A stretch of 36,327 nt of DNA from Cudoniella acicularis (taxonomy: Eukaryota > Ascomycota > Leotiomycetes > Helotiales > Helotiaceae): assembly GCA_013054445.1 (NCBI GenBank), contig JAAMPI010000473.1, positions 1 to 36,327 on the forward strand. The letters run 5' to 3'. How positions within the stretch are numbered: the first letter of the stretch is position 1; each line of letters begins with the position of its first letter. Position numbers and translations under genes: made by a program. Shown one piece after another: positions 21,450 to 31,588 of this stretch. The notes under the pieces are model-generated. The model saw only the letters and a program-made list of their open reading frames with translations, had not been told where the DNA came from and searched no databases.

Positions 21450-22217
21450 GTATGAAGTCGAAGATGTTGGCTGTGCGAAGTTACATTGCGGTGGAGAGGA
21501 TTGAGCAGGGAGTATAGCTGTGATCGGTCGAAGGGGATATTTCCTGAACTCTCGCGAGTGGTCTCTATATGTCATTTGTTAAAGTACGATTTTCCAAGTC
21601 CTCCTCTAGTATAATCATTAAATTTATTAGTTTATACATCACAACCCGGAGGTGATTTGCTCTAAAATTGAAGTGGAAAGTTGAAGGCGGTAATACTAGA
21701 TATAGAATAGTCGAACTAGGCTTTTTTACTATGTTGAATTCGTCGCTAGCGAGTTTATATTAACAGGTAATACTCTAAGTTTAATACTATATACAGAAGT
21801 AGTGAGTAAAATAAAATTAAGAGAAACTGAGATAGCTATATTCTTTTAAAATACAAATTTGAAATAGTTAAAACTTAAATAAAATAAAATAAATAAACTT
21901 AAGCTTCTAAAGAACTAGTTTAGAAAAATATAAATATAAATACCCTAATCTAAATACTCTAACTCCTAAGCTCTTAAAGCGAATATATAATTTACTTCTT
22001 AAATGGAATGCCTTTAATCGTTTCTTGAATAGGATTTCATAATAGACGCCACTATATATATTTTTCCTAAAGAGCCCTAAACCGCAAACTCATGCTAAGC
22101 TTAACACTACCCATGCACATGTGCATCCATTTGCGCCCGCGCACCCAAAAACTCCAGAAAAGAATAACCAACCAACCAACTCCAATCCCTATTAGCAAAG
22201 CATCTTCAATCTATTCT
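21450..22217. other. Intergenic, AT-rich with a RIP-like core
   Basis: Between the DUF3632-like pseudogene and the secreted repeat-protein gene. Bases about 21,690-22,000 are TA-rich and CA/TG-poor, resembling RIP-mutated DNA. The right end (22,080-22,217) is the probable 3' untranslated region of the minus-strand gene. I see no gene, hairpin terminator or RNA in it. Confidence 0.6.
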
Positions 22218-23659
22218 CTAGATATGTGTCTTAGCTTTAAGCTCACTCTCCGCATCATCAACATGCTTCTTCGCATCCGCCTGAATCCCCTCTGGGATAG
22301 CCTTCAATTTGCTCACCAACCCATCAATCGTAGTCTTAACATGTGCATCGATATTCTTGGGAATAGCCACCAGTTTCGCAACAGCACCATCGATATCTGT
22401 CTTCACAGCCGTCTCCACGGTACCTGGGAACGCCTCGAGCTTCTGGATGACCTCTGTGATATGGGTCACTTTTTTAATTTCGGCGACGATGGCTTTGATG
22501 GTGTCCTCGACATGGGTGGAGATGGAGCGGGGGATAGCCTCTAGTGCTTTCACGGCGGCGTCGATTTTTCCCTTGACGGCAGCATCTGCCTTTCCGGCGG
22601 TGGCTTTGAGGGCAGCAACGTCGGCTTTGATTTTGGCCGCGACGTCGTCAGCGACTTGCTTGGGGAAGGCGGCGATTTTCTTGGAGGTGTCGCTGAGGTC
22701 ACTTGAGAGGGAGCGCGAGTTGACAGAGGGTTCCGTCTCTTCCTCCAGTTTTTCCATTTGGGAGAGGAAACCAGTGGGGGTCGCTTTCTTGATGTCCGAG
22801 AGGAGGCCGGTGGGGATGGATTTTTCAAGGCCCGTGGCGACTTTGGTAATTTCTGGGAGGAGGATGGTTGGGATCGCGTTCTCGATGTTGGAGACGAGGC
22901 CGGTGGGGAGGGCCTTTTGCACGGCGGGGAGGACGTCGCTAGGGGAGAAGCTCTTGAGGTCGTTGATGAGGTCGGTAGGGACTGGGCCTAGGTTCTCAAT
23001 ATCAGACAGGACGCCAGTGGGAACTAGGTTCTTGAGATCTGATACGACGCCGGTGGGGAGCGCGGCCTCGATGTCAGAGACAACGGCAGCGACATCTCCA
23101 CTCTCGATGTCGGATATCAGTCCAGTGGGAAGGGCTTTCTCGACATCAGAGAGGATGCTGGTAGGGAGCGCGTTCTCGATATCAGCTTCAACGGCAGTGA
23201 CATTTGCACTCTCGATGTCGGATATTAATCCAGTAGGGAGGGCCTCCTTGACATCGGAGAGGATGCTGGTGGGGACCAAGTTCTTGATATCAGACAAAAC
23301 GCCCGTAGGGATCGCCTTCTCGATATCAGACACGACGGCAGTGACCTTAGGGATGTCCTTCTTGATATCAGAAATTAAGTTGGTCGGGATGGCGAGTGGT
23401 AAGTCATCGTCTTCAAGGGTATTTGAAGCAGCTCGTGGGCGTAGGTAGGGGGCTACCCAGCGGCGGGGGAGGTTGAATGGTACGATTGGTGATCGCTTCG
23501 TGTCTCTCTTACATATGTATGCTGCGGCACCGTCACCACCGCAGGCGCTGACTGTGGTGGCAATGGCCAGAACCGTAACGGCCGATACAGATGTGAACTG
23601 ATGTTTTTGTTAGTAGCTGGCGAGATAGGGGGTATGAGACAAGGTTGACTTACATGCAT
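22218..23659 (-). CDS. Secreted protein with 12-residue (ALPTGLLSDIEK-like) repeats
   Basis: Exon 1 is only six bases (23,654-23,659, Met-His). A 56-nt intron (23,598-23,653; GTAAGT donor, CTAAC branch site, CATCAG acceptor) leads to exon 2, 22,218-23,597. The protein has 461 residues. The start gives a classic signal peptide, MHFTSVSAVTVLAIATTVSA, with cleavage expected near Ala20, followed by two Cys (21 and 31) and dibasic KR sites at 32-33 and 36-37. Residues about 72-286 are degenerate 12-residue repeats built on PTGLLSDIEK. Residues 290-461 are Ala/Lys/Asp-rich amphipathic segments with recurring AIPK or AIPE turns, resembling long helical bundles. No enzyme motif is present. A cell-wall, surface or apoplastic structural role is inferred; I know of no named family. 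Without exon 1 the frame would lack a secretion signal, which supports this splice model. The upstream region is pyrimidine-rich on the coding strand. Confidence 0.8.
22750..23390 (-). repeat. Coding tandem repeats, 36-bp degenerate unit
   Basis: Inside the secreted protein gene, units of 12 codons (sometimes 24, when a variant such as ESGDVAAVVSDIEA is interposed) recur about fifteen times. The most constant positions are Pro-Thr-Gly and Ser-Asp-Ile/Leu/Val. The units differ in many third-codon positions, so the repeats are old or under selection, not a recent expansion. There is no sign of RIP in them, unlike in the TPR repeats at the right end of the window. Confidence 0.75.
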
Positions 23660-24094
23660 GTTGACTGACGGGTGGTAGGTAAAGGAATGTAACTCTTGAT
23701 TCGTCGACTTGCTGAGAATTGAAGAGGGAGAAAAAAAAACGCGAAGAAGTGGAAATGAATAGATGCAAGCAAGTACAGTAAGGAATGAATACACCTGAAA
23801 AGATGCAAAGGAAAGGATGTAACACAAAAGAGAATGCAAGTGAACTATCGAGAAAAGAAAAAAATTCATAACCAACACATACCCATCCTATATACATACA
23901 ACTCTTGAATCTCTCATCTTGTTCCTACAGGAATCAATCCCCCAAAAGTCCAAATTGGTGTTTTCGTAAAATAAATAAGAAAAGAGGCTAAGAATAGGTT
24001 TGGGATATCGAGACGAGGAGGCAGCCAATTCTTGACATACGCTCGTAAAATCCATGAATCCTGTGGGGCGTAAAAAGGTGGAAAAGGGATGGTG

Positions 24095-24135
24095 GCCAAT
24101 TAGAGGGAGGCCCTCCTTTCTGAGCCAATTAGAGG
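24095..24135. promoter_or_regulatory. Direct repeat GCCAATTAGAGG in the shared upstream region
   Basis: The 12-base sequence GCCAATTAGAGG occurs at 24,095-24,106 and again at 24,124-24,135, 29 bases apart. Each contains a CCAAT core, the binding site of the fungal Hap/CBC complex. The pair lies in the roughly 1-kb region between the divergently transcribed secreted repeat-protein gene (starting at 23,659, minus) and the CaaX microprotein gene (starting at 24,689, plus), about 440 bases upstream of the former. Regulation by CBC is inference. Confidence 0.4.
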
Positions 24136-24688
24136 TAAAAGCGAACTTGGTTGGATGCGATGCCAAGACTCTGCGCCACGAAGACAAGAGATTCATGCGC
24201 GCGAGGGGATGATCTGATCAACCCACTGATTCACAAAACTCCATCTAACTTGCTCTGACGTATGTTAGTCTTCCACAACTTATTCACGCAAGAAAGAAAG
24301 AGAGAAACATTAGAAAGGTAAACTAACTACCCATTTGCCTATTTAATCAACCATTTTTCTTCCAGAGAGGAGGATAGTTTAAACACAACCACAACCAGAG
24401 AACGAAACGAGAACAGACAGGCACTGACATCATTGCGCAGCCAGCACCTAAAAACAGCCACCGCGCAAAGGAACAACTCCTACAAATCTCACAGCAAAGC
24501 GAAGAACACTTTTACACTCCACACCAATCTCGCCTTACAGAATCCCATAAACTCGGCTCGTACGTCTCCTCCAACCACCTCCCTTCTCTCCCTTTTTCAT
24601 CCTATATCATAACATAAGCACTCCATCCTCCCCCAATCCCAAAGGCCTCTCAACCCTCTCTCTCTCACTCGCTAACCCCCCTCAGAAA

Positions 24689-24874
24689 ATGTGCCAATCC
24701 TCCACCTCGGGTCTAGTAAACCGCAACAAAGGCCCCGGCAGCGCCGCATCCTCAATCATCTCTGGCATCGTGAAGGGAGAGGGTACAGGTGGTGCCGGTG
24801 CGGGGAAGACAAAGTGTCTGGAGTGTGATGGGTATGAGTGTTGTTGTATCCCGATTCCTTGTGTTGTGATGTAG
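24689..24874 (+). CDS. Small cysteine-rich protein ending in a CaaX box
   Basis: A 61-codon frame with a good start context (CAGAAAATG) follows a CT-rich leader typical of fungal promoters. The protein is Gly/Ser-rich in the middle (residues 15-39) and ends with a Cys cluster: Cys43, Cys46, Cys51-53, then IPIP and C58-V-V-M. A C-terminal CVVM is a canonical CaaX prenylation signal (farnesyl is favoured by Met), and the upstream Cys triplet could be palmitoylated, so a membrane-anchored lipoprotein is inferred. Neurospora-type a-factor pheromone precursors also end in CVVM, but those are shorter and have a different preceding sequence, so pheromone identity is not claimed. Short length makes the gene call less certain; the CaaX at the exact terminus, start context and leader support it. 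The gene is divergent from the secreted repeat-protein gene. Confidence 0.6.
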   Translation: MCQSSTSGLVNRNKGPGSAASSIISGIVKGEGTGGAGAGKTKCLECDGYECCCIPIPCVVM

Positions 24875-25337
24875 ATTGGGTGATGGAGATTTGGGGGAAG
24901 GGGGGAGAGAGGGGATGGGAGGTACTTTTTGGGAGTTTGGTGGGTGTGGATTTGGGGAGTTGGTTGGGTTTTGGGGATACGCTTGATGGATGGATGGATG
25001 GGCGATGCGATATGATGGGTTGGTTGGTTTTATTGGAATTAACGATGCTTTTTACGAACCACTGCTTCCCTTGTTGGATTTGAATCGTGATTAATTGCTT
25101 CGTTGTAGGGTATGCGGCTCTAAATGTCGTGGAAAATTGCACACCATTTAGTTGGCACCACGACTTGCTACTCGTCGTGATGCGCGCAAGCCCCCCTATC
25201 TAACATTCATTGCCATCGGGTATCGTGCGCTTCAGAGATGGAGATTCAATTGGAACCATCTCCCGGTTTTCTTAGCAGGATCGGAAGGCTCTAGAATCTG
25301 AATCGGCTTGGTGATGTCTTGCTTGCACGTCACAAAG
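24875..25337. other. Intergenic: 3' region of the CaaX gene and of MED7
   Basis: The two flanking genes converge here. The plus strand is strikingly G/T-rich from 24,880 to 25,040 (runs such as GGGGGAAGGGGGG and tandem TGGA/GATGGATGGATG), probably transcribed as 3' untranslated sequence. The rest is unremarkable. No gene or RNA is recognised. Confidence 0.6.
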
Positions 25338-26179
25338 TCACCCAAACTCCTTCTCCAGCTCGTCCCATATATCCCTTCCTTCCTCAAAATTATCACAATC
25401 ACCATCCAATTTCCCATTCTTCATCTCGGCCAGCTTCGCCTGGCCCAGTCCTTCCAATATCCCCTCAACTTTCGCCTTCATCTTCATAATCCCCTCCGTT
25501 TCGGCCCTTGACTTCTCTAGTTGATCCTGCATCATTAGAATTAAGCTCTCTCGCGCTTGATGTGGTCGGTATTCGTTTAGCAGATGGTGGAAATTGATGA
25601 ACAGCGTCTTTAGATCGTCAATTTTCCCGTCGTATTCTGTTATTTCGAGATCTGGGCCGCCATCTGGCGATGGGACACTGCGCACGATTTTGGGATTGAT
25701 GCTCATTATTCCAACTAACTCTAGAAAATTAAGGAGTAGTGATTTCGCGATTCGTTTGAGGATAAAGGCTCGGTCTGCATGCTTTCCGTTGCCTGAGGGT
25801 GATGTTGACGGAGAGTAGAGCTGTCGAATTTCTTGGTCTTCCAGTGATGGGAGAGCTTCGTTTAGCTGCGCACAAATCTAGTCAGCATCCAACTGATTCG
25901 ATTCCCAGTTGTGAAACGTACATTATAGGTATCTCCGAAACACCTGTAAATCCCATCCGCAGGCGGCGTAGGCGGCTGTAAGTTTCTGAGCTCGGGAGGC
26001 AGGTCTAGCAAGCGCGCTGGTAGTGATTTCGCGGGATCGTGTGTCTTGGATCCTTCTTCTGACTGTGTGGCGCGCAATTCGGATATGCGCTCGAGGTTCT
26101 CGGGGGTGAAGCTCTTCCAGAAGGGTGGAGGAGCTGGGAATGCAGCGGCGAGCGCGTTGGATTGCGGTTGTTCTTCCAT
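25338..26179 (-). CDS. MED7: Mediator complex subunit 7
   Basis: Exon 1 is 25,922-26,179, a 56-nt intron spans 25,866-25,921 (GTACGT donor, CGCAG acceptor), and exon 2 is 25,338-25,865, encoding 261 residues. The N-terminus has the hallmark Med7 segments ALAAAFPAPPPFWKSFTPEN and LPPELRNLQPPTPPADGIYR. After the splice, LNEALPSLEDQEIRQLY continues the conserved core. The C-terminal half contains LLLNFLELVGIMSINP and LFINFHHLLNEYRPHQARES, then a coiled coil. Med7 is a middle-module subunit that pairs with Med21 and links Mediator to RNA polymerase II in the nucleus. The gene is divergent from the PAP2 gene across about 360 bases. Length and motifs agree with fungal orthologues; identification is confident. 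Confidence 0.93.
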
Positions 26180-26536
26180 TTTTATAGGTGGTTGCGCTGG
26201 GTTCTAGGAGAAGCTGGAGGCATCTAGTTGTTACATCAGAGAAGACGCAGAAGTTGTGACCTCGCAGTTGGAGTTGATGTTGCTTTGCAATTGTTTTCAA
26301 GAGCTCTAGGAGCTCAAAGAACCTCGATGCGCCTTGGGCCATTACTCGAGTAACATTATGTAAGCAAGGCTGTGTCGCGTGCTCTCCGAACACGACGTCA
26401 GGATTCCATTCCTGCATTTCCTGTCCTGAATGTTCCCCCTTTTCACTCCTCCCTATCCTCGCTCACATTGTTGTCTCTACGTCTGCCTCAATGCTTGAGG
26501 CATAGGAGGATATACCTGCGACGATTGCTTCTCAGA
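26180..26536. promoter_or_regulatory. Bidirectional promoter region between MED7 and the PAP2 gene
   Basis: The 357 bases between the MED7 start (26,179, minus) and the PAP2 gene start (26,537, plus) must hold both promoters. No TATA box is obvious; there are pyrimidine-rich tracts before the PAP2 start (26,420-26,500). Open frames crossing this region on either strand are extensions of the neighbouring genes and are not supported. Confidence 0.55.
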
Positions 26537-27673
26537 ATGTCTCCTCGTGGCAGTCGTTCCCCTGCTCAGGGATTGGCCGGCCAAACTGGCTGGATTGGAT
26601 CAGTGGCCAGATTCTGGGAGGTATGGAGTATATTCTGTGTAGAGCACGCTTCAGTTCTAACACGCTTCGCAGAAGACATACGCTCCTGATTATGTAGGAC
26701 TAGTCCTTTTAGCAACTGCTTATTTGGTTGTAAGCATCCCCTGAATACTTCCTCGGTGTACTTCGTTGACTAACTGCTCTTCCAGATCGAGTTTATAATG
26801 GAACCTTTCCACCGACTGTTCTTCATCAGTAATATCAATCTTCAATACCCGCATGCCGAGGTTGAAAGGGTCACACCCGCTTGGAACATATTTTATGCTG
26901 GAGGAGTTCCGTTGGCAACCATAATTTTGACTTTGGCCATCACGAAAGCGAGTGTACATAAAAGCCATGTTACCATCCTTGGATTTTTGATAAGGTAAGA
27001 GGTGCGGTCAAGATGCCGAATGGGAGCTAATTCTCGGCAGCTTGATTCTTGCATCTTTTATCACGGATGTCATCAAGAATGCAGTAGGCAGGCCACGACC
27101 AGATCTAATATCCCGATGTAAACCACTGGCTGAGACTGCGACCGGTGTGCTTGTTGGCATAGATGCCTGTACCGAAACGGACCATCATATCCTGCATGAT
27201 GGGTGGAGAAGTTTTCCATCTGGACATTCCTCTTTCGCCTTTGCTGGGCTTGGGTTCCTGTCGCTGTTCTTTTCTGGGCAAATGCATGTTTTCCGTCCCA
27301 GGACTGATCTTGGTAGGGCATTACTTGCTATTGCACCACTACTTGGTGCGGCCATGATTGCTATTAGTCGGTGCGAGGATTACCGGTATGTCTGACTGGG
27401 CTTTCTCATTTGCGGGTGGGACCGTGGACTAACCAAGCTTCTAGGCACGATGTTTACGATGTGACCTGTGGATCTATACTAGGAATTACTATCGCGTATT
27501 TCTCCTACCGACGATACTATCCTCGGCTTCGCTCGCCGAAATGCGACGAACCTTTTGCGTCTCGGGAGGCACTTTTTAACGAAGGTTTTGGAAAAATTAA
27601 GAACGATGAAGAAGCAGGTCGAGCAGCTAGAGAATTTGATTTGAGCGATGCCGATGACGAAGACGCAGATTAA
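26537..27673 (+). CDS. PAP2 lipid phosphate phosphatase (DPP1/LPP family)
   Basis: Five exons: 26,537-26,620; 26,673-26,729; 26,786-26,994; 27,041-27,385; 27,445-27,673, with introns of 52, 56, 46 and 59 nt carrying CTAAC or CTAAT branch sites; 307 residues. It is a multi-helix membrane enzyme that removes phosphate from phosphatidate, diacylglycerol pyrophosphate and related lipids. All three PAP2 signature blocks are present: KNAVGRPRP (about residues 129-137), PSGHSS (about 176-181) and SRCEDYRHDVYD (about 226-237), with the catalytic His in each of the last two blocks. The conserved stretch ILASFITDVIKNAVGRPRPD is split from the preceding helix by intron 3, and intron 4 interrupts the Arg before the catalytic His. 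The acidic C-terminal tail (DLSDADDEDAD) is cytosolic. Similar to yeast Dpp1/Lpp1; which of the two cannot be told. Confidence 0.92.
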
Positions 27674-28094
27674 GATTCGGTATGAATGTAAATTTATTTA
27701 TAAAATGCGAGTCTCGTGGGTGGATCACCTGACCGATTTGGGTGAGCTTTTCCTTTGTTTCCATCATCTATTTCCGCTTTTGAATGGCTTCGGGCCCTCG
27801 ACTCCTTCCAAGATGTCCCCATTGCCTCGGCTCACATTCGTCTTTGTCCATCAACCGTGATTCTGTCCTCTTTGCTGCAACTTATCTACTCTCGATATTA
27901 TCGTGGCATGGCAACTTCTTGTGTGCAAAGTGGAATTGGAAGAGGCTGTCTCGTTTCTAAATACTCTTCTTGAATTCTTTCTGCTCCTTCTCATAGGGCT
28001 ATTGAAGCTGTATTCTGTGCACAAATTTGCACCTCTTACCTCTCCTCCTTACACTTCCTTCGAGGTCGAGAAAACTCCAACGAAGCTTACGGCC
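27674..28094. other. Intergenic: PAP2 gene 3' end and next promoter
   Basis: Open frames run through this 420-base stretch in all plus frames but look like chance. The frame in phase with the next gene's exon 1 is open from 27,903 and would add a hydrophobic stretch (FFLLLLIGLLKL) and 64 residues. I prefer the ATG at 28,095, with context GCCATGG, and treat the extension as 5' untranslated sequence. Pyrimidine-rich tracts before 28,095 fit a promoter. Confidence 0.5.
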
Positions 28095-31000
28095 ATGGAC
28101 CCACCGCCGGCCTCGCCTGTGGTGAAAATGAACCCCGAGACCGAGGGGGAACAACGGAAACTGACAACCCCCCAAATATTACTTCGCATTGCTCTCGCTG
28201 GCATTGCATTCGTATCATTTAAAACGTGGGTCTGGCGCCAAGTTGCAGGACTATACCTATATTTTGTTGAGTTCATCCGGGCGGCTTTGGGAAACGATGG
28301 ACTTGACACGGTTTGCACAGGCGTGAAGTCTGTGAGGGATCCGTGGAATAATTTAAATGATAATGATTGGTTCCGGTTCCAAAGGTGCTTAGGAAATGAA
28401 GACGGATACGAAAGGCAAGGAGAGTTGCTGTTGGTGGTAAGTTTCTAAAAATCTATTGTTCGCCCCAACTAACATCTTGTAGTTCTACGATACTTTTATA
28501 TACGTGTTGAACTTTTCATCAATTCTGGGCCCTCTTCCCGTGCGTCTTCAATGTATATGTTGTTTGGAGTTTCATACTAACTAATCGCTGTAGACCTTAG
28601 TCGTTATTTTGGTTTTCAGCTTCAAAATCCTCCCTTGGATGTTTAATATGGTGAGCATATTGAGATAAATTTATCGCAGTGATCAAAACTAACTCAATGA
28701 AGATAGAAAATCTTTGGCTTACCTTCCTCTCGGCCCCACAAGATGTACTGGCACGAATATTTTCTGTCTCTGTCCTCATCTTTACTTCTGGGCTTTATAT
28801 ATTCGCCTCAACAAAAACATTCCTCCTCGTTCTTGGCATGTTGTTTTTCGGTGTCTTCATCATCGTTTTACGCAACACTTTTGTGGACAATCCCGGTGCA
28901 GCATGGGTAGGGGCTCTGCGAATGACTTCTCCCATGGTTGAATGGATGGGCTGGACAATACACGGCCTTTTACTCTTCCTGCAACGTATCTATGCCTTGA
29001 TCAACAATGTGGCCCAGGCTTGGGCCAACCTTGGTCGATGTTATCATGTTGAAACCTGTGCTTGCATGAATGAGCAGAATCAAAGGTATGAATTTTTGGA
29101 GCAGACATTTAGAACAGACCATGCATCTTTGAATCAAATGATTCAAAACAGAGATGCGCAGATCACAAATCTGACTGGAACAATCCGTCACCTTGAAGAG
29201 GAAATACACCGACAAAGAGAGAGCATACGACTGTCTGCGAGACCACACGACCTTGCTGGAATTGATTCGCCAAACGTCTTGGTGTCGAGTGGGAGTGGCA
29301 CGCCTTTAGATAGGGCAGCCAGGAAGATTGAACTACTGGAAACAGAGTTGGTGAACTTAAGCAGCGATAGGAATACACAAAAGATAGCCATGGACAGAAC
29401 GATCAAGAATTTGGAGTCCCAACTACGCTATCTACGGGAGGACGGAAATTCCATACTAGTACGGGAGGAATTGGCAGAGGCCAAGAGAAAATTGAAAGTA
29501 CAAGATACTCACATCGCCGAAGTGAGTCTTAAAAACATGAAGCTGCGACAGGAGTTGGACTATGAGAAGAATAACTATTCCTTGAAATGTAAAGATGAGG
29601 CGGAATGTTCGAGAAAAATCAGGAAGCTTGAGGAAGACAGAGCAAAGCTCATACATTTTCACGAGGAGAACGATCTCATGGTCCAAGACGCAGCTCGCGA
29701 GTTCGGAAAAACTGGAGATGAAGCCAGGCATTACACTGTGAGAAGATATCTCCAAGAGATTACACAGGCAATGACGAGAATCATTGGGGATAATGGCCTG
29801 ATTAAGAACAAAGAATTGAGTAAAGCAATTTTTGCTGGAATGGATAGCGCGAACCTCCGACGTGCCAACGAAATCAACGCGAGGCTGGAGCTTGAACTTG
29901 ACAGATTAGGGGGTGATGTCCAGGCAGTAAGGCTTGGAATTAATCAAGCTCGACCTCCTCCAATTCGTGAACTGACATTCGAGGAGTATGCCAAACTCGT
30001 ATTCACACACTATGTGGAAGTGTACCGCAATGTCAAATATCTCGACGGTTTGCTGGCGGACCAGAAAGCTGCCAACGTACCCGAATGGAGACCGGATCCA
30101 CCTCAAAATGATATGATAAATCAAGACGCATATGTGATAAGCGACTGGGGAAATTTTGCGACGACTACGGTGGTTCAGAGTTTTAGATTCAGAGATTACG
30201 AGTGTCTGCTTCAAAGTGTTCTTCGGGGAGGGATCGGGCGCCTCATCAATCGCGGAATAGAATTGAGAGCTTTTATCAAGCATCTTCCGAGAACAGAAGG
30301 TGCTTTCTACAGCGACAGTGTTGAAAACCCCTTGGAAACAGCTGGGCTGGCTTTCAGAAATGCTACGATGCACGTTTTGGATGATTTGAGAGAGCTGCAG
30401 AAAAGACAGTCTTCTATTGAGGACTCGAAGCTTGTAGCAACAGAAAAGCGCAGATATGCAATATGGGGCGCCTTTCACTTGGCCATCAAGGCTTTAACAG
30501 CAGCAATAAAATCATTCCACGCCATCCCGCCAAACTGGGTGCGTAACCCAAACTTCCTCATGCCCCCATTCACCGAAAAGACAAGCTTCCAGATACTGGC
30601 TGCTACTCTGGTCAAGTTCGAGATAAACGAACTTGAGTATCGCGTGGACCAGCTTCTCAAGTTCATGAAGGACAGCAAATTACCAGGCACCGAACACGGG
30701 CAGCCTCGCCTTGCGGGTCCACCATCCTATCAGGAGGACTTCGACGCCCTGACTGCCGCGATGCATTACGCGCTCCTTGTCAAAGATCACTGGGACGAAG
30801 AGATGCACCACACAGCACCCAAGCGAATCCGGCTTCCACTCGATCATCCACCACTCATACACGCCGTGAAACGTGAGAAAGGACCCATTGTCGTGCCGCC
30901 AGCTACCAACTTCCCCTGGAAAATCAGCTACAAGGGCGAGCTTAAACCCGCATCTATCTTAGCGACCAAGGATCCCTTTAACCCGAATGCGGTTCGCGAA

Positions 31001-31588
31001 CAGGTATTCGTTGAAGATGGAATCGCCAAAGTTGAATACCATATGCCGCACGGGGACGAACTTGATGAGTTCATCGCCATGTCTGTCATGAATGAAAAGG
31101 GGCATCTCATTTATGGGGATCACGACACGGAGTTGAAGTGGTATAACTTGCATTATCAACGAGCGCGCCAGTTGAACAACTATCTGCGTGAATCTGGAGC
31201 TCCTGAGAAAGTGGGCGTTTTTGAGTGGAAGCATGACAAGGTGGCAGATGAAAAAATTGATGAGGGCGAAGAAGAAATATCTGAAAGACAAGATTGCGGA
31301 GCAAGAAGCTTGGCTGCAAAACAAGGGCGCGCCTGTGCCTCTGTGGATCCCGAGAGGGGGGTCGTTTTTCCCTTGATATATTTTCAAATTGCTGGGTTGA
31401 ACTGTAGAGGGGCATTAATCATATTTCAAGATTGTGGAATGATGGGTCGCGCTGGATTTTACAGCTTTCCTCTTCAAATGGTATTATGGAGTATACGGGT
31501 GGTTTTATGGGCAAACATTTCCTTTTTTTCCTTTCTTTGTCTCAGATTTCAAAAAGATTGTATCTATCCATCTAACTATCTCTCTTGA
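28095..31588 (+). CDS. Large membrane-anchored coiled-coil protein, family unknown
   Basis: Exons: 28,095-28,436; 28,483-28,539; 28,594-28,650; 28,703-31,588, with introns of 46, 54 and 52 nt, all having ACTAAC branch sites. The two middle exons are both 57 nt. The start ATG has context GCCATGG. As written the protein has 1,113 residues. The first 230 residues hold about four or five hydrophobic segments (for example LRIALAGIAFVSF, TLVVILVFSF, LLVLGMLFFGVFIIVL). A long coiled coil follows (about residues 280-480, e.g. KIELLETELVNLSSDRNTQ), then a roughly 500-residue cytosolic domain with segments EEYAKLVFTHYVEVYRN and YRVDQLLKFMKDSK. I do not recognise the family. A run of six A at 31,251-31,256 probably marks a one-base frameshift: the +1 frame continues coding-like sequence to TGA at 31,374-31,376, whereas the given frame runs on for about 110 odd residues. 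Confidence 0.8.

Noticed and set aside
22309..23448. A 379-codon open frame on the plus strand
   Set aside because: It is antisense to the secreted repeat-protein gene. Its regularity (repeated Ser/Val/Gly patterns) is the mirror of the 12-residue repeats, and it lacks its own splice or promoter support.
26372..26689. A longer N-terminus for the PAP2 protein from 26,372
   Set aside because: It would extend deep into the MED7 promoter with Arg/Leu-rich sequence of no family resemblance. ATG 26,537 followed by intron 1 gives a normal N-terminus.
27903..28094. An upstream start for the coiled-coil gene
   Set aside because: The frame is open but the ATG at 28,095 has a far better context, and the extra part looks like pyrimidine-rich leader.
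28679..28702. A separate gene starting MIKTNSMK
   Set aside because: These codons lie inside an intron (28,651-28,702) with a good donor, ACTAAC branch site and acceptor. The exon joins the upstream exons in frame.
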